64,000 nucleotides of DNA from positions 434,001-498,000 of the forward strand of contig CALSQY010000004.1 of the NCBI GenBank assembly GCA_943788615.1, written 5' to 3'. The notes beneath the pieces are model-generated. The model did not search any database and was not told the origin of the DNA. It saw only the letters and a program-made list of their open reading frames with translations. Both the position numbers and the translations under genes were made by a program. Origin of the DNA: UBA4465 sp002292365. GTDB lineage: Bacteria; Bacteroidota; Bacteroidia; Cytophagales; Cyclobacteriaceae. Positions within the stretch are counted from its first letter, which is position 1, and every line of letters begins with the position of its first letter. This document shows positions 10,038 through 19,656 of this stretch, piece after piece.

Positions 10038-11526
10038 TTAGTTTGATCGATTAGTAACTACTTTGCTAAATTTTGCTTGAATTCTTTTTGCTGAATCCAT
10101 AGTCAATTTGACTGGGTTTTTTGATCCTGATAAATCACCACTCCAACTTGAAAATTCATATCCTTCATCTGGATAGGCAGTAATAATTATTTCAGATTGC
10201 TGACGATAATATCTTTTAGAAGGGTTAATGTATCCTTGACCTTGTGAGGATGTCGTTAATTCAAAAATTTCCTTAGATTCTGCTATTGGCTCTGATAATT
10301 TCAAATATTCTGTATTCCCAGCATCTACAAAAATCATGTACGCTCCATCAAGCGTATTTTCAATGTATTCTCCTGCCTTTTCTCCTTCAATATCTCTAGA
10401 TGTAAAATCCCAAACAAAATTTCCCAAACTATCGGTTTTGATAGCTAAAATTCGCCAAGAATCCCAATAAGAGGAACCTTCAAAAAAAACCAGGTTCTAT
10501 TCCAGTACCGCATGACATAATGTATCCTCCGTCTGAAGTTGATCTGACACCATAACATTCATCGAATATTTTCCTCGGATCTCCATTTAGTGGTTCACCA
10601 AACCTTTTTTCCCATACCATCAATCCATTTTTATCTACCTTGATTAAATAAGCATCCCAGCCAACTGAAGGTGGAGAGCTTGTATGACCCGTCATGATAT
10701 ATCCACCATCCAAAGTCAAGTCCATATCGTAACAGTGCTCATCTTTATCCCCTCCATATGCATAAACCCATAGAATTTGCCCTGCTGTATCTGTTTTTAA
10801 AAGACAGAAATCCATGTTAGTATTTCCTTCTTTAAATACTGTGGAACTAATAATATAACCCCCATTAAACTTATCCTCTAGAATTCTCATTCCGGAAGGT
10901 ATTTTTATGCCATTATCTTTATCAATGAGTTTTTTCATCCATAATAATTCGCCGATAGAATCCGTTTTCATAATGATAGCTTCACTCTCCATTGATAAAA
11001 ACCCATTCTCTTGAGCTCCATTAACATATCCTGTCATAATTATATCCCCATTATTAACTTCCTCTACCCCCTCTATGGCCCCAAATCCGTCATTAGGATA
11101 GTGCTTAATCCAAATTAAATTACCAGACGTAGCATTAAGCTTTAATAATACCCTTTCCTGAAATTTATATTTACCATGAAAACCCCCGATCAACAAATGT
11201 CCTTGAGTCGTTTCCTCAATGCTTGTAGCCCCATATTCATCAAATTTTCCACCTATTCTAGAAACCCATTTTGTTTTACCTTCACCACCTATCTTTATGA
11301 CAATTAATTGGTTTCCTGTAACACCAGCAGAGACAAATTCACCTTGAGTGGTTGCAAGACCACATTTTGGGAAATCCTCTCGACTACCTTGAATTTGATC
11401 GTGCCCTACGATCCATTCGACCTGAGATGTTTGAGCTTGAATCAATGGACACTTAAGGAGTCCTAAAAGTATAAAAACAGCAATGTATATACGATCAAAT
11501 GAAAATTTGAAAAAAGAATAATTCAC
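10038..11526 (-). pseudogene. Frameshifted secreted propeller-like protein with bacterial-repeat tail
   Basis: Two reading frames join into one protein of about 495 residues. The upstream part (10480-11526) starts with a signal peptide (ending IQAQ) and then repeats of the type GGYIMTGHTSSPP / AYLIKVDKNGLMVWEKRFG, typical of secreted beta-propeller or PQQ-like proteins. It stops just after PGFF in a run of eight A on the plus strand (10482-10489). With seven instead of eight, the frame continues through EGSSYWDSWRILAIKTDSLG into the downstream part (10038-10427). That part completes the repeat pattern and ends in a bacterial-repeat domain (AYPDEGYEFSSWSGDL). The sequence is otherwise undamaged, so this is a recent lesion, a slippage site or a read error. 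It follows susD, in the usual slot for a surface glycan-binding protein; that role is an inference. Confidence 0.72.
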
Positions 11527-11612
11527 TTAGTTTGTTGAGTTGCATGTATGGAAAAGAAATATTTTAAATCAACTACTAATCTCCCTTATTTTATGTGTTA
11601 ATTAATCGTAAA

Positions 11613-13115
11613 TTAATATCCAGGATTTTGAATCAAATTTTTATTCAAATCAAGCTCTGATTGAGGGATTGGCTGGACATCACTTCTGCCATTTACAAAT
11701 GTTTCAAAATTAGGATCTCGTTCAACATTACTGGCATTATACATCCCCCAACGCTTTAAATCAAAAAATCTGGTTACTTCTCCGGATAGTTCTACGACCC
11801 GTTCGTGCTTTAACTGTTCTAAAAATGAATCCTTATCGAGGCTTGGCTTGGCAATACTTAATGGCTCCATATTAGATCTTTGTCTGACTAAATCAACATA
11901 AGCATACGCTTCCGACGTTTGACCATTTTCATTTAACGCTTCAGCATATAATAATAAAACGTCCGCATAACGAATCAAAATAAAGTCGGTTCCTCCATCA
12001 AATTCGGTCGCGAAATTTTCTATGAATTGTTGCTCAGAGTATTTAAAATAGCCGGTATTGATTTCAGAATTTCTGAACCTCGATTCCCACCAACTGTAAG
12101 GTTCACCGATGAAGAGTTGGGTTGAGCCAGGGTGAAAAAGTGTTACATCTAGTCTTGGATCTGGATTTCCATCAATATCAAGTTCAGTAAGAAAAGATTC
12201 GTAAACAAATTGAGTAGGCTGGACATCTCCATAAGTACCTAATTTTTCTCTCGGACTGAAACCTTGGTGTCTGGTGGTTCTATTTGACTCGGTCGCAGGA
12301 CCGTCGTGTAAAAAATTTATGACAAAAATTGCTTCTTTATTGATCCCATTGTTTTCATAAAAATTATCTCCATATGAGGGTAATAATTCATACTCATTCG
12401 AGTTTATAATCTCTTTTAAAAGAGGCTCTGCATATTCAAAATTTTTCTGTTGCATATAAACCTTAGCAAGTAAAGCCTGAGCTGCTCCCTTCGTTACTCT
12501 CCCATAATCGGCGTCACTATATTCACTTGCTAATTTGAGCTCGAGAATTGCCTCATTCAACAGTTGCTCCATCAGAGTATAAAGTTCTCCATCCTCTGCT
12601 CGCTCAGGAAAGTCAGAGGCCTCCTGGATTCGATCTACAAAAGCAATATTTTCTCCATAAACGGCAACTAAATTGTAGTAAGCTAGAGCAACTAAAAATT
12701 TGGCTTCAGCTTCAATACTTTTAACATTTTCACCTTCGATAAGTACCGCCCTGTCGATTACTTGATAGGATCTTCCAATCATTGCATAGAAATGGATCCA
12801 CATCATTTCACTGAGATAAATGTTAGAATTAAAAATTTTAAACCGAAATGGAGCATAATATTCGTTTGTAGATTCTCCTGTACCATCATCAGAGAGCCCC
12901 GTCAAAATAACTGGGATATTACCAGCATATAGCCCCCCTAATTGCAGGGCATCATAAGCAGCAATTACTCCTTGAAATAAATCATTTTCAGATTTCCAAA
13001 AGGAAGCCTCACTGACTGTATTAGGATTTTCAAGTTCTAATTCGAAGCAAGATGTCACATTCAACAAAAGTGTTATTATAAATATTATCTTAACTTTTTT
13101 ATAAATCCACATCAT
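11613..13115 (-). CDS. SusD/RagB family nutrient-binding outer-membrane lipoprotein
   Basis: The product has 500 residues, the usual size. The lipobox is LLLNVTSC. The mature start (LELENPNTVSEASFWKSEND) and the C-terminal block, with RYADVLLLYAEALNE, HERVVELSGEVTRFFDLKRW and IPQSELDLN, are standard SusD marks. SusD proteins form the lid of the SusC transporter at the cell surface and capture oligosaccharides. The gene starts 19 bases after susC ends and must be co-transcribed with it. The ligand cannot be predicted; the neighbouring GH2 and rhamnose mutarotase point to a galactose- or rhamnose-containing glycan. Confidence 0.95.
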   Translation of the reverse strand: MMWIYKKVKIIFIITLLLNVTSCFELELENPNTVSEASFWKSENDLFQGVIAAYDALQLGGLYAGNIPVILTGLSDDGTGESTNEYYAPFRFKIFNSNIYLSEMMWIHFYAMIGRSYQVIDRAVLIEGENVKSIEAEAKFLVALAYYNLVAVYGENIAFVDRIQEASDFPERAEDGELYTLMEQLLNEAILELKLASEYSDADYGRVTKGAAQALLAKVYMQQKNFEYAEPLLKEIINSNEYELLPSYGDNFYENNGINKEAIFVINFLHDGPATESNRTTRHQGFSPREKLGTYGDVQPTQFVYESFLTELDIDGNPDPRLDVTLFHPGSTQLFIGEPYSWWESRFRNSEINTGYFKYSEQQFIENFATEFDGGTDFILIRYADVLLLYAEALNENGQTSEAYAYVDLVRQRSNMEPLSIAKPSLDKDSFLEQLKHERVVELSGEVTRFFDLKRWGMYNASNVERDPNFETFVNGRSDVQPIPQSELDLNKNLIQNPGY

Positions 13116-13134
13116 TATTTTAATTTAAGTTTAT

Positions 13135-16100
13135 TTAAAAAGTGATATCTAAACCTAACATGAAAGTTCTAACGCTAGGGTACGCTCTAGGGTCCAAACC
13201 TGGTGTAAATACACTCCCTCCTTCAAATTCAGGATCAAGTCCTTTATAATTGGTAAATGTTAGTACGTTTTGGCCACTCACATATACACGCAAATTCTCC
13301 ATCATTTTTTGTGGAATATTTGCTCCTATTTGAAAATTTTTGAGTCTTAAATAAGCTCCATTTTCAAGAAACTTTGTGCTCTCAAGGTTATTTCCGTGCC
13401 CCTGAAAAAAATGAGGCCTGGGATCAGTCCCTTGACCATTAATATAAGGATCATAATCGTATGGATAATTTGTAAAATGCCCAAAGTCTTCAGTTGTCAT
13501 CAAAGAGTAGTAGGTGTTATATACATCTCTACCGGAAATACCTTGAACAAAAATTGAGCAATCAAATATTTTATAAGAGAGATCTATATTAAATCCATAG
13601 ATTAAGTTAGGAATAGGAGAACCGGTAATTATTCGATCATCATCTCTACTTATTTTTCCATCAGGAACGCCAGTTAAAAAACCATTTTCATTTCTTCCAT
13701 TAGTATCCTTATATTTAGCATCGCCCACTTGTGGCGTTTCCCCTTGTACTGTAAAATCAGAGGGCAGTCCAGCAATATCTTCAGCTGTATAAATACCTTG
13801 GTAATCCAGTAAATAAAATTTTCCAACAGAATACCCCAATCTTGCTGTGGTCTTACTAGAGATATCCGTTCCTACTAATTCCGTAAGGCCGTAATTGAGC
13901 TCTGTAATTACATTTGCGGTATGCGAAACATTAGCTGTTATGGCATATTGGAAGATGCCAGCTTGTTTTCGATAGGAAATTGCAGCTTCCCAACCCTTTC
14001 TTTGTAACGATACTGCATTGATAGATGGAGAACTTCGAGTTATTGCACCAACGGTTCCTGGCAAGGGAACTTGAGCCAAAATCTTGTTTACTTGACCTTT
14101 GTAATAGTCACCAGTAAAAAACAGTTGCCCATTGAGTATCTCCAGATCAATTCCTAAATTTGATTCTCTAAGTTCTTCCCATGAGATATCTGCATTTCTT
14201 AACATGTCTGAACGAGTAGCACCAATTACACTTGCGCTTGTTGGACCTAAGTTATAGTTTACCCCAGGATTATAAATATCACTACCTGTAGCTGTCCTAT
14301 AAATGTTAGTGGTGTATTCATAATCTCCAAGGCTGGCATTCCCCACAATACCATATCCTGCTCTGAGTTTCAGATTGTCAATGAATTGAATATTAAAAAA
14401 GTTCTCTTGAGAAAGAGCCCAACCACCTGAAGCAGATGGGAATATACTCCACCTGTTCTCTGGTGCAAATTTCGATGAACCATCATTTCTGAGTGCCATA
14501 CTGATGAAATATTTTTGATCAAAATTATAATTGAGTCTGCCTAAATAAGATCTTATCACACTTTGCATCTCTGAACCACTTGAAGAAATACTTCCCGTAC
14601 TGTTGCTTAATTGCCAAAAATTAGTTTCATTATCATATCCTCCAACACTAGTACTGGCTAATAATTTTTCTCTACCCTTTTGCTCAGTTAGTGCACCCAC
14701 CAATGAAAAATTATGTTTCCCAAAAGATTTTTCATATGAAATTCTGTTTTCAATAAATAAGGCAAAATTTTCATTTCTACTTTCTGTCAATCCTGAAAAA
14801 TGAACAGTTGACATCCTTATTTGTCCTGCCTCATTGTAACCTTTAAAGTTTGTGAAGGACCCATTTAATCCGATGCTAAGTCGAAAATCAAGTCCTTTCA
14901 TAATTTGATACTTGACATAAATATCACCTAAAAAACTAGAGTTTTCGGAAAAGTTTTTATAGAGATCCATGACACCCAATGGATTCTCAGACCAAGTTTG
15001 CGCCTTTCCAATCTGTCCTATTCCGTATCCACTCATTTGAGCAGTATCATAAATTGGAATTACTGGAAGCATTTCAAAGGCTGCTGAAAAAGGTGAAATT
15101 ATATCTCCATCCGTATCAGGGTCAATAGCACCTGCAGTACCATTTGTTGTACTGTTTCCGACAGTAAGATGTTGACCTACTGTGATTTTTTTTGATAATT
15201 TAAATTCAGAATTTAATCTTGTAGATATTCTATCAAATTGCGGACCTTTGATTACACCTTCTTGGCTAAATTTATTGACTGAAAAATAAACATTACTGTT
15301 GTCACCGCCAGCTGAGATGGCCAAATTAGTATTATAAGTAAAGGCTGTATTATCAAAAATTTCATTCTGCCAATCAGTATTAATATTTTCATTAAAATCT
15401 TCGTTAGCTCCAGATACTCTGGGAGCCCCTGCATTGTCGTGCGCAGCATTAACTATTTCTGCCCATTCGTAATTATCCTTCAAATTAATTCGTGATGGAA
15501 TTTTCTGCATCCCAACGGTTGAATTAAAATTAATTTTAGGAGCCCCTTTAACCCCTTTTTTGGTTGTAATAATGATTACCCCATTTGCTGCCCTACTGCC
15601 GTAAATAGCTGATGCTGCAGCATCTTTCAATACTTGAATTGAGGCTACATCACTTGGATTGAGATTTGGATTATCACCGGTTAGTATACCGTCGATAACA
15701 TACAATGGATTGTTTCCACCAAAAAATGATGCTCCTCTGATTTTGATATCTCCGATTGATCCCGGTTTGCCAGATGTCGTAACAGATACTCCTGCTACAC
15801 GACCTTGTAATTGATCAGTTATTGATGAAGAATAATTTTTTTTCAGTTGATCCGTATCAACTATTGCAACAGCCCCCGTAATATCACTTTTTCGCTGACT
15901 CCCGTAACCGATAACAACAATTTCTTGAAGTTCAGTAAGATCTTCGTTCAAAGATGTGTTAATAATGGATTTGGAACCAATGTCAATTTCTTTTTTTTGA
16001 AACCCAATGTAAGTGAACTCTAAAACACCTCCTTCTTCTGGGATATTAAGTGTATAATCTCCAACAATATCAGAGATAGTCCCTGAGTTTGTTCCTTTCA

Positions 16101-16227
16101 AAATTACATTTACCCCAGGCAGTTCATTGCCATCTGCAGAAGTGACTTTTCCTGAAATCATTCTTTGCGAAAATGCTTGATTAAAGAACATCGAAACATT
16201 TAACACCAAAAGCAAAATATTCTTCAT
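13135..16227 (-). CDS. SusC/RagA family TonB-dependent outer-membrane transporter
   Basis: The product has 1030 residues with a signal peptide (ending QAFSQ). A carboxypeptidase-regulatory-like domain comes first (ISGKVTSADGNELPGVNVIL). The linker VVIGYGSQRKSDITGAV and the SusC-type plug (YGSRAANGVIIITTKKG) follow. The rest is a 22-strand barrel-type region ending in the outer-membrane terminal LGLDITF. It imports oligosaccharides using TonB energy, with SusD as partner. It is the first gene of the susC/susD segment and has a 463-base upstream region with two inverted repeats, so the main regulated promoter may lie there. Confidence 0.96.
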   Translation of the reverse strand: MKNILLLVLNVSMFFNQAFSQRMISGKVTSADGNELPGVNVILKGTNSGTISDIVGDYTLNIPEEGGVLEFTYIGFQKKEIDIGSKSIINTSLNEDLTELQEIVVIGYGSQRKSDITGAVAIVDTDQLKKNYSSSITDQLQGRVAGVSVTTSGKPGSIGDIKIRGASFFGGNNPLYVIDGILTGDNPNLNPSDVASIQVLKDAAASAIYGSRAANGVIIITTKKGVKGAPKINFNSTVGMQKIPSRINLKDNYEWAEIVNAAHDNAGAPRVSGANEDFNENINTDWQNEIFDNTAFTYNTNLAISAGGDNSNVYFSVNKFSQEGVIKGPQFDRISTRLNSEFKLSKKITVGQHLTVGNSTTNGTAGAIDPDTDGDIISPFSAAFEMLPVIPIYDTAQMSGYGIGQIGKAQTWSENPLGVMDLYKNFSENSSFLGDIYVKYQIMKGLDFRLSIGLNGSFTNFKGYNEAGQIRMSTVHFSGLTESRNENFALFIENRISYEKSFGKHNFSLVGALTEQKGREKLLASTSVGGYDNETNFWQLSNSTGSISSSGSEMQSVIRSYLGRLNYNFDQKYFISMALRNDGSSKFAPENRWSIFPSASGGWALSQENFFNIQFIDNLKLRAGYGIVGNASLGDYEYTTNIYRTATGSDIYNPGVNYNLGPTSASVIGATRSDMLRNADISWEELRESNLGIDLEILNGQLFFTGDYYKGQVNKILAQVPLPGTVGAITRSSPSINAVSLQRKGWEAAISYRKQAGIFQYAITANVSHTANVITELNYGLTELVGTDISSKTTARLGYSVGKFYLLDYQGIYTAEDIAGLPSDFTVQGETPQVGDAKYKDTNGRNENGFLTGVPDGKISRDDDRIITGSPIPNLIYGFNIDLSYKIFDCSIFVQGISGRDVYNTYYSLMTTEDFGHFTNYPYDYDPYINGQGTDPRPHFFQGHGNNLESTKFLENGAYLRLKNFQIGANIPQKMMENLRVYVSGQNVLTFTNYKGLDPEFEGGSVFTPGLDPRAYPSVRTFMLGLDITF

Positions 16228-16312
16228 AATCGAAAAAAATTTTTATAAATTATTTGCATTGACTAATAATTTTTCAAGTGTAACTTCCTGACAAAATTAA
16301 ATAATAGTAACC

Positions 16313-16337
16313 TTTGAAGGTTAAAACATCCTTCAAA
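16313..16337. promoter_or_regulatory. Perfect 8-bp inverted repeat upstream of susC
   Basis: The arms TTTGAAGG (16313-16320) and CCTTCAAA (16330-16337) are perfect inverted repeats around a 9-base AT-rich centre, about 90-110 bases upstream of the susC start. A second overlapping small palindrome, AACCTT-TG-AAGGTT, covers 16309-16322. The centre lies roughly 25-30 bases upstream of the possible -7 element, a reasonable place for an activator site of the hybrid regulator encoded at 30636-34877. It could equally be an RNA hairpin. The regulatory role is inferred. Confidence 0.4.
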
Positions 16338-16402
16338 AACGTATGCTAAAAAATCAATAAGTGATTGATGTGAAATAAAAAAGATTAAACTCCTTTTTCG
16401 CT

Positions 16403-16440
16403 GGATATTGGGATACCGATACTTTGGTAACCAAATATCC
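16403..16440. promoter_or_regulatory. Imperfect inverted repeat upstream of susC
   Basis: The arms GGATATTGG and CCAAATATCC pair over about nine positions with one bulge. A nested palindrome, TTTGGT-A-ACCAAA (16423-16435), overlaps the right arm, so two alternative foldings or binding sites are possible. It lies about 180-210 bases upstream of susC. It could be an operator or the terminator-like end of the upstream transcript, although no strong T tract follows on the minus strand. Confidence 0.35.
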
Positions 16441-16690
16441 AACCATAGGAGGATTCATTTAGATTGATTTATGAATATGAATTTTGACACAATCAACTTG
16501 CATTTCTTCTTTCCCATTACAGTTAAATTTAAGTGTTTAATCTGTTTAAAATACGCTCTTATAATTTAATCCTTATTAATTCACTTTTTGCTGACGGTAT
16601 ACAAGCGCTGGCAATTTCAGACACCATCAAAAACTAATAATAGAATAGTTTAGGTAATTAAAGAATAAGTCAATTTATAGAACAATTAAG

Positions 16691-17155
16691 TTAGTAGTTG
16701 GCATATATTCTTTTCATTACTTTCCAAGAGATCTCCCCTTCTAGTGGGATCTGCATGGGGTCACATAATTCTAGCCAAAGTTTGTTTCTAGGTTCAGCCT
16801 CCAGCAACTTCATATCTGATTCAAAGTCGCTTCCCCAATATTCATAATAGCCAAACTCATAGTAGCTACTATCCTCCAATTGGGTCATGAAAATGGAGAA
16901 GTTTCTCAAATTGTATTTAGCTAACAAATCTCTGACTCCAGGCTCCGAATCAGAATGAACAGCTAAGTACTCTTCTAACCTATCTGGTTTGATCTTGATG
17001 ACCATACCCACACGTTTTACCTCCTGATGGGCGACTAGTAATTCGGTCTCTAGATGAGCTGACTTTGTTTCTTCGGCATCATTGGATTGACACGAAAACA
17101 ATACGCTAATTATCAAAATCGGCAAATTTAAGTTTTTGAAATTTATCATTATCAT
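16691..17155 (-). CDS. L-rhamnose mutarotase family lipoprotein
   Basis: The product has 154 residues. The first 22 form a lipoprotein signal (lipobox SVLFSC). The rest matches the L-rhamnose mutarotase fold (PF05336): KRVGMVIKIKPDRLEEYLAVH carries the Tyr and His that align with the catalytic pair of the E. coli enzyme, followed by NFSIFM, YEFGYYEYWG and a C-terminal LELCDPMQIP. The family interconverts anomers of L-rhamnose (some members L-fucose). The usual enzyme is cytoplasmic; here the lipoprotein signal places it outside the inner membrane. The gene lies between a LamG-family gene and susC and suggests that rhamnose or fucose is released from the target glycan before import. Confidence 0.85.
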   Translation of the reverse strand: MIMINFKNLNLPILIISVLFSCQSNDAEETKSAHLETELLVAHQEVKRVGMVIKIKPDRLEEYLAVHSDSEPGVRDLLAKYNLRNFSIFMTQLEDSSYYEFGYYEYWGSDFESDMKLLEAEPRNKLWLELCDPMQIPLEGEISWKVMKRIYANY

Positions 17156-17329
17156 TAAATCATTTTTGAACTATCCATTAGTCTCTTTTATTCATACATA
17201 GAAGAAGATTTAAGGAATATTGCTTATTTCCAAAATCATCCCGATCTCATGCCTATTGGTCATAGCGTGAGAATTGAGTAAAATCAATCAACAAAAATCA
17301 GAACAATTTTCGAAATTGAAGAAACTATT

Positions 17330-19528
17330 TTACTCCACTGAAGATAATAATACCCTTGTTTTACTTTTGGCTTTATGCTTTATCCAGACAATCAATTTCA
17401 AATTACCTTCTGCGTCATATTCAGTTCCAGTTCTAAAATCTTTTCCTTTAGCGATATCCTTCCCATTTAAACTAAGTGCCACTTCTTCACCACCCCAATT
17501 ATTCACTACCAGTGCTAAATTGAACAATGGGTTTTCAATATTTACATCAAATTCTAGTTCAATATTGACTCCCTGCTTTTTAGTATCTATAATGTAAGCC
17601 CGTTGGGTATAGTCATAACCTCTATTTTTATGATCGTCCCCTTTGAGATTCATTTTAGGCGGTTTATTCCAAGATTTAGCCAAATCAACAAGGCTGGTAG
17701 GTTCCTGATTTGTCATTCCGTACAATGCTGCTTCACCACCAGGATCACCCCAGCTTAAAGATGAGTGTGCTGCCCTGTCAGGTGCATTGGCACTTCTTCC
17801 ATCGGAGATAGTTTGGGCTACAGGCCAATGGTTCCACCATGGGAAATGTGAATATTCAGGTCTTACCTCAAGATCAAAAACAGCAAAGCTCCCACCTTCA
17901 CGGAAAATCATAAAGGGTTTGTACTCCGCTTTAAAATGGGTAAGTTGGATAACAGCTTCTTCTAAATCAAAAATTGGATATCCATCTTCCCATGAGTATG
18001 ATTTACTCTCTCCTTTTAAATTCATAAGTGTACAAGCTTCCAATTCGACATTGTCTTCCGGTCGAGTTCCGGGCTCATTCAGGAAAATAGTCTCCTGCCA
18101 TCCACCCATACCTGGTAATACTTTTCTTACTGTTACACCATCGGGATAGATATAATAGTATTCGTTACCCCATTCACCAAAACCCGTTTCATTAGGTAGA
18201 TCTATTTGCCTGAATTTTACATCCATTTGAAGGTATCTCCAATTGACTAGTATTCTTGCATCATTATTTTCTATTATGGCTACACGTGAACTCCTGCATT
18301 GGACATCGCTCATGTGTTCTACACAGCCGGTTGGTATATTTTCCCTTGAATCATCTCCTAAGAACCAATTACTGCCTGTTTCTCTGCTTTGGTCCGCCAT
18401 CCATTTTCCATTTTCGGAAACCTGACAAGCTGAATATCTTGTGCCTCTCCAAAACATAACTTTAGTAGGTAATTCATCAAACTGTACGACTACATCCATA
18501 TAATCCCCAACAGGCCATATGGCATCCCATTCAGGATAAAATTCGAGCCGAGTATAATTTGCCCCAAATCTTCCTGAAGGTTTAATCGTCGGGAATCTTC
18601 GAGAATCGAAAGATGGCGACTTTTCAGGTTGTACCGATTTGTAAATTTTTACAACTTCATCTTTAGAAAGTGCTTTTTTATGGACTTTTAATTCGTCCAT
18701 GATACCATCAAATGTATAAGATGATGGGTAAGTTGCCCAATCGCGAATGGGATCGGTTGGAGCTAAATCTACACTATTTTTGCCTATTGAAAACCCTTCT
18801 TCTAGATTACTGTATACGATACCATAGTCAAATGTAAAATCATTGTAGGTATTAGCCAATTCACCATCAATATATACCGCTAACCCACTTTTTGGATTAT
18901 AGGTGCCAACAACATGATGCCATTTCTGAATATCTAGTCCCAGCTTGGTTTTCGGATTTAGTTCTGAATTACATTCATGCCATACTGAAGTCGCATCTGA
19001 CATGTGAAATCCTACACGTCCTCTAGAATCAATACCAAAATAAAAGCCAGTAGTTTTATATTTACCCAGAGTTAGAATAGGTGCCCAGTTCCAAGGGTAA
19101 GCGCCAATAGCTATCCATGCTTCTATACTAATCGCTTCAGGCATTGGATCCGTTTCATAACCTTCTTCATCGAATACTTTTGGTAATTTCGGCCATCCTT
19201 TTATATAGGACGAAAATCCGTCAAATTTCATTGCACTCCCTTTTACACCCTTCACATATTTAGCAAGACCATGTATTTCAAAATTCGTTTTGGTTACCCT
19301 TTCTTTTGTTGTGACTAATGAAATCTCTTCCCCTTCCTGAGGTGAATCAACATTGAAATTTGGCACCCTTTTTTCATCATTAAAATCCCAGTATAAAAAA
19401 TAATCGTCTTGACAATTTGTTGTAGAATTAATGACAAAAAAAATAAATAGTAAGGTGAATGCTTTTTTCACAGTTATTTTTGTCGGAATACTAATGTTTA
19501 TTTGTGGCCTATTTTTTTTTAGTATCAT
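17330..19528 (-). CDS. Secreted LamG protein with one copy of the unrecognised conserved domain (paralog 3)
   Basis: The product has 732 residues. A basic N-terminus is followed by a hydrophobic stretch (AFTLLFIFFVINSTTNC), either a signal peptide or a lipoprotein signal. LamG covers about 40-305 (ISIEAWIAIGAYPWNWAP, MDELKVHKKALS). The shared domain follows at about 325-732: FGANYTRLEFYPEWDAIW, VMFWRGTRYS, VEHMSDVQC (EHMSD instead of EPMSD), NWRYLQMD, YYIYPDGVTVRKV, GWQETIFLNEPGTRPED, WWNHWPVAQ and DRAAHSSLS. The order matches the protein at 7867. Function unknown. It is separated from the CotH gene by 128 bases and from the mutarotase gene by 174, so the cluster may have more than one promoter. 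Confidence 0.8.
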   Translation of the reverse strand: MILKKNRPQINISIPTKITVKKAFTLLFIFFVINSTTNCQDDYFLYWDFNDEKRVPNFNVDSPQEGEEISLVTTKERVTKTNFEIHGLAKYVKGVKGSAMKFDGFSSYIKGWPKLPKVFDEEGYETDPMPEAISIEAWIAIGAYPWNWAPILTLGKYKTTGFYFGIDSRGRVGFHMSDATSVWHECNSELNPKTKLGLDIQKWHHVVGTYNPKSGLAVYIDGELANTYNDFTFDYGIVYSNLEEGFSIGKNSVDLAPTDPIRDWATYPSSYTFDGIMDELKVHKKALSKDEVVKIYKSVQPEKSPSFDSRRFPTIKPSGRFGANYTRLEFYPEWDAIWPVGDYMDVVVQFDELPTKVMFWRGTRYSACQVSENGKWMADQSRETGSNWFLGDDSRENIPTGCVEHMSDVQCRSSRVAIIENNDARILVNWRYLQMDVKFRQIDLPNETGFGEWGNEYYYIYPDGVTVRKVLPGMGGWQETIFLNEPGTRPEDNVELEACTLMNLKGESKSYSWEDGYPIFDLEEAVIQLTHFKAEYKPFMIFREGGSFAVFDLEVRPEYSHFPWWNHWPVAQTISDGRSANAPDRAAHSSLSWGDPGGEAALYGMTNQEPTSLVDLAKSWNKPPKMNLKGDDHKNRGYDYTQRAYIIDTKKQGVNIELEFDVNIENPLFNLALVVNNWGGEEVALSLNGKDIAKGKDFRTGTEYDAEGNLKLIVWIKHKAKSKTRVLLSSVE

Positions 19529-19656
19529 TTTATTGACGATAGAAGGTTATTCAACAAGTATTAAAGTTAGAGTATAAGTCTTTTAAGTCTCTCATTAAGT
19601 TCATTACTTGCTATCGCTTTCTAGTCTAAAAAATAAATTAAGATTTAAGGGATGAC

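Larger units (their letters stand above)
16228..16690. other. Intergenic region upstream of susC
   Basis: No convincing gene is present in these 463 bases. The stretch is AT-rich and holds two inverted repeats (described separately) and a possible Bacteroidota -7 element reading TAATTTTG on the minus strand (plus positions 16292-16299), about 65 bases upstream of susC. I do not see the usual TTTG-type -33 element at the expected distance. That would fit an activator-dependent promoter, but the evidence is weak. Confidence 0.5.
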
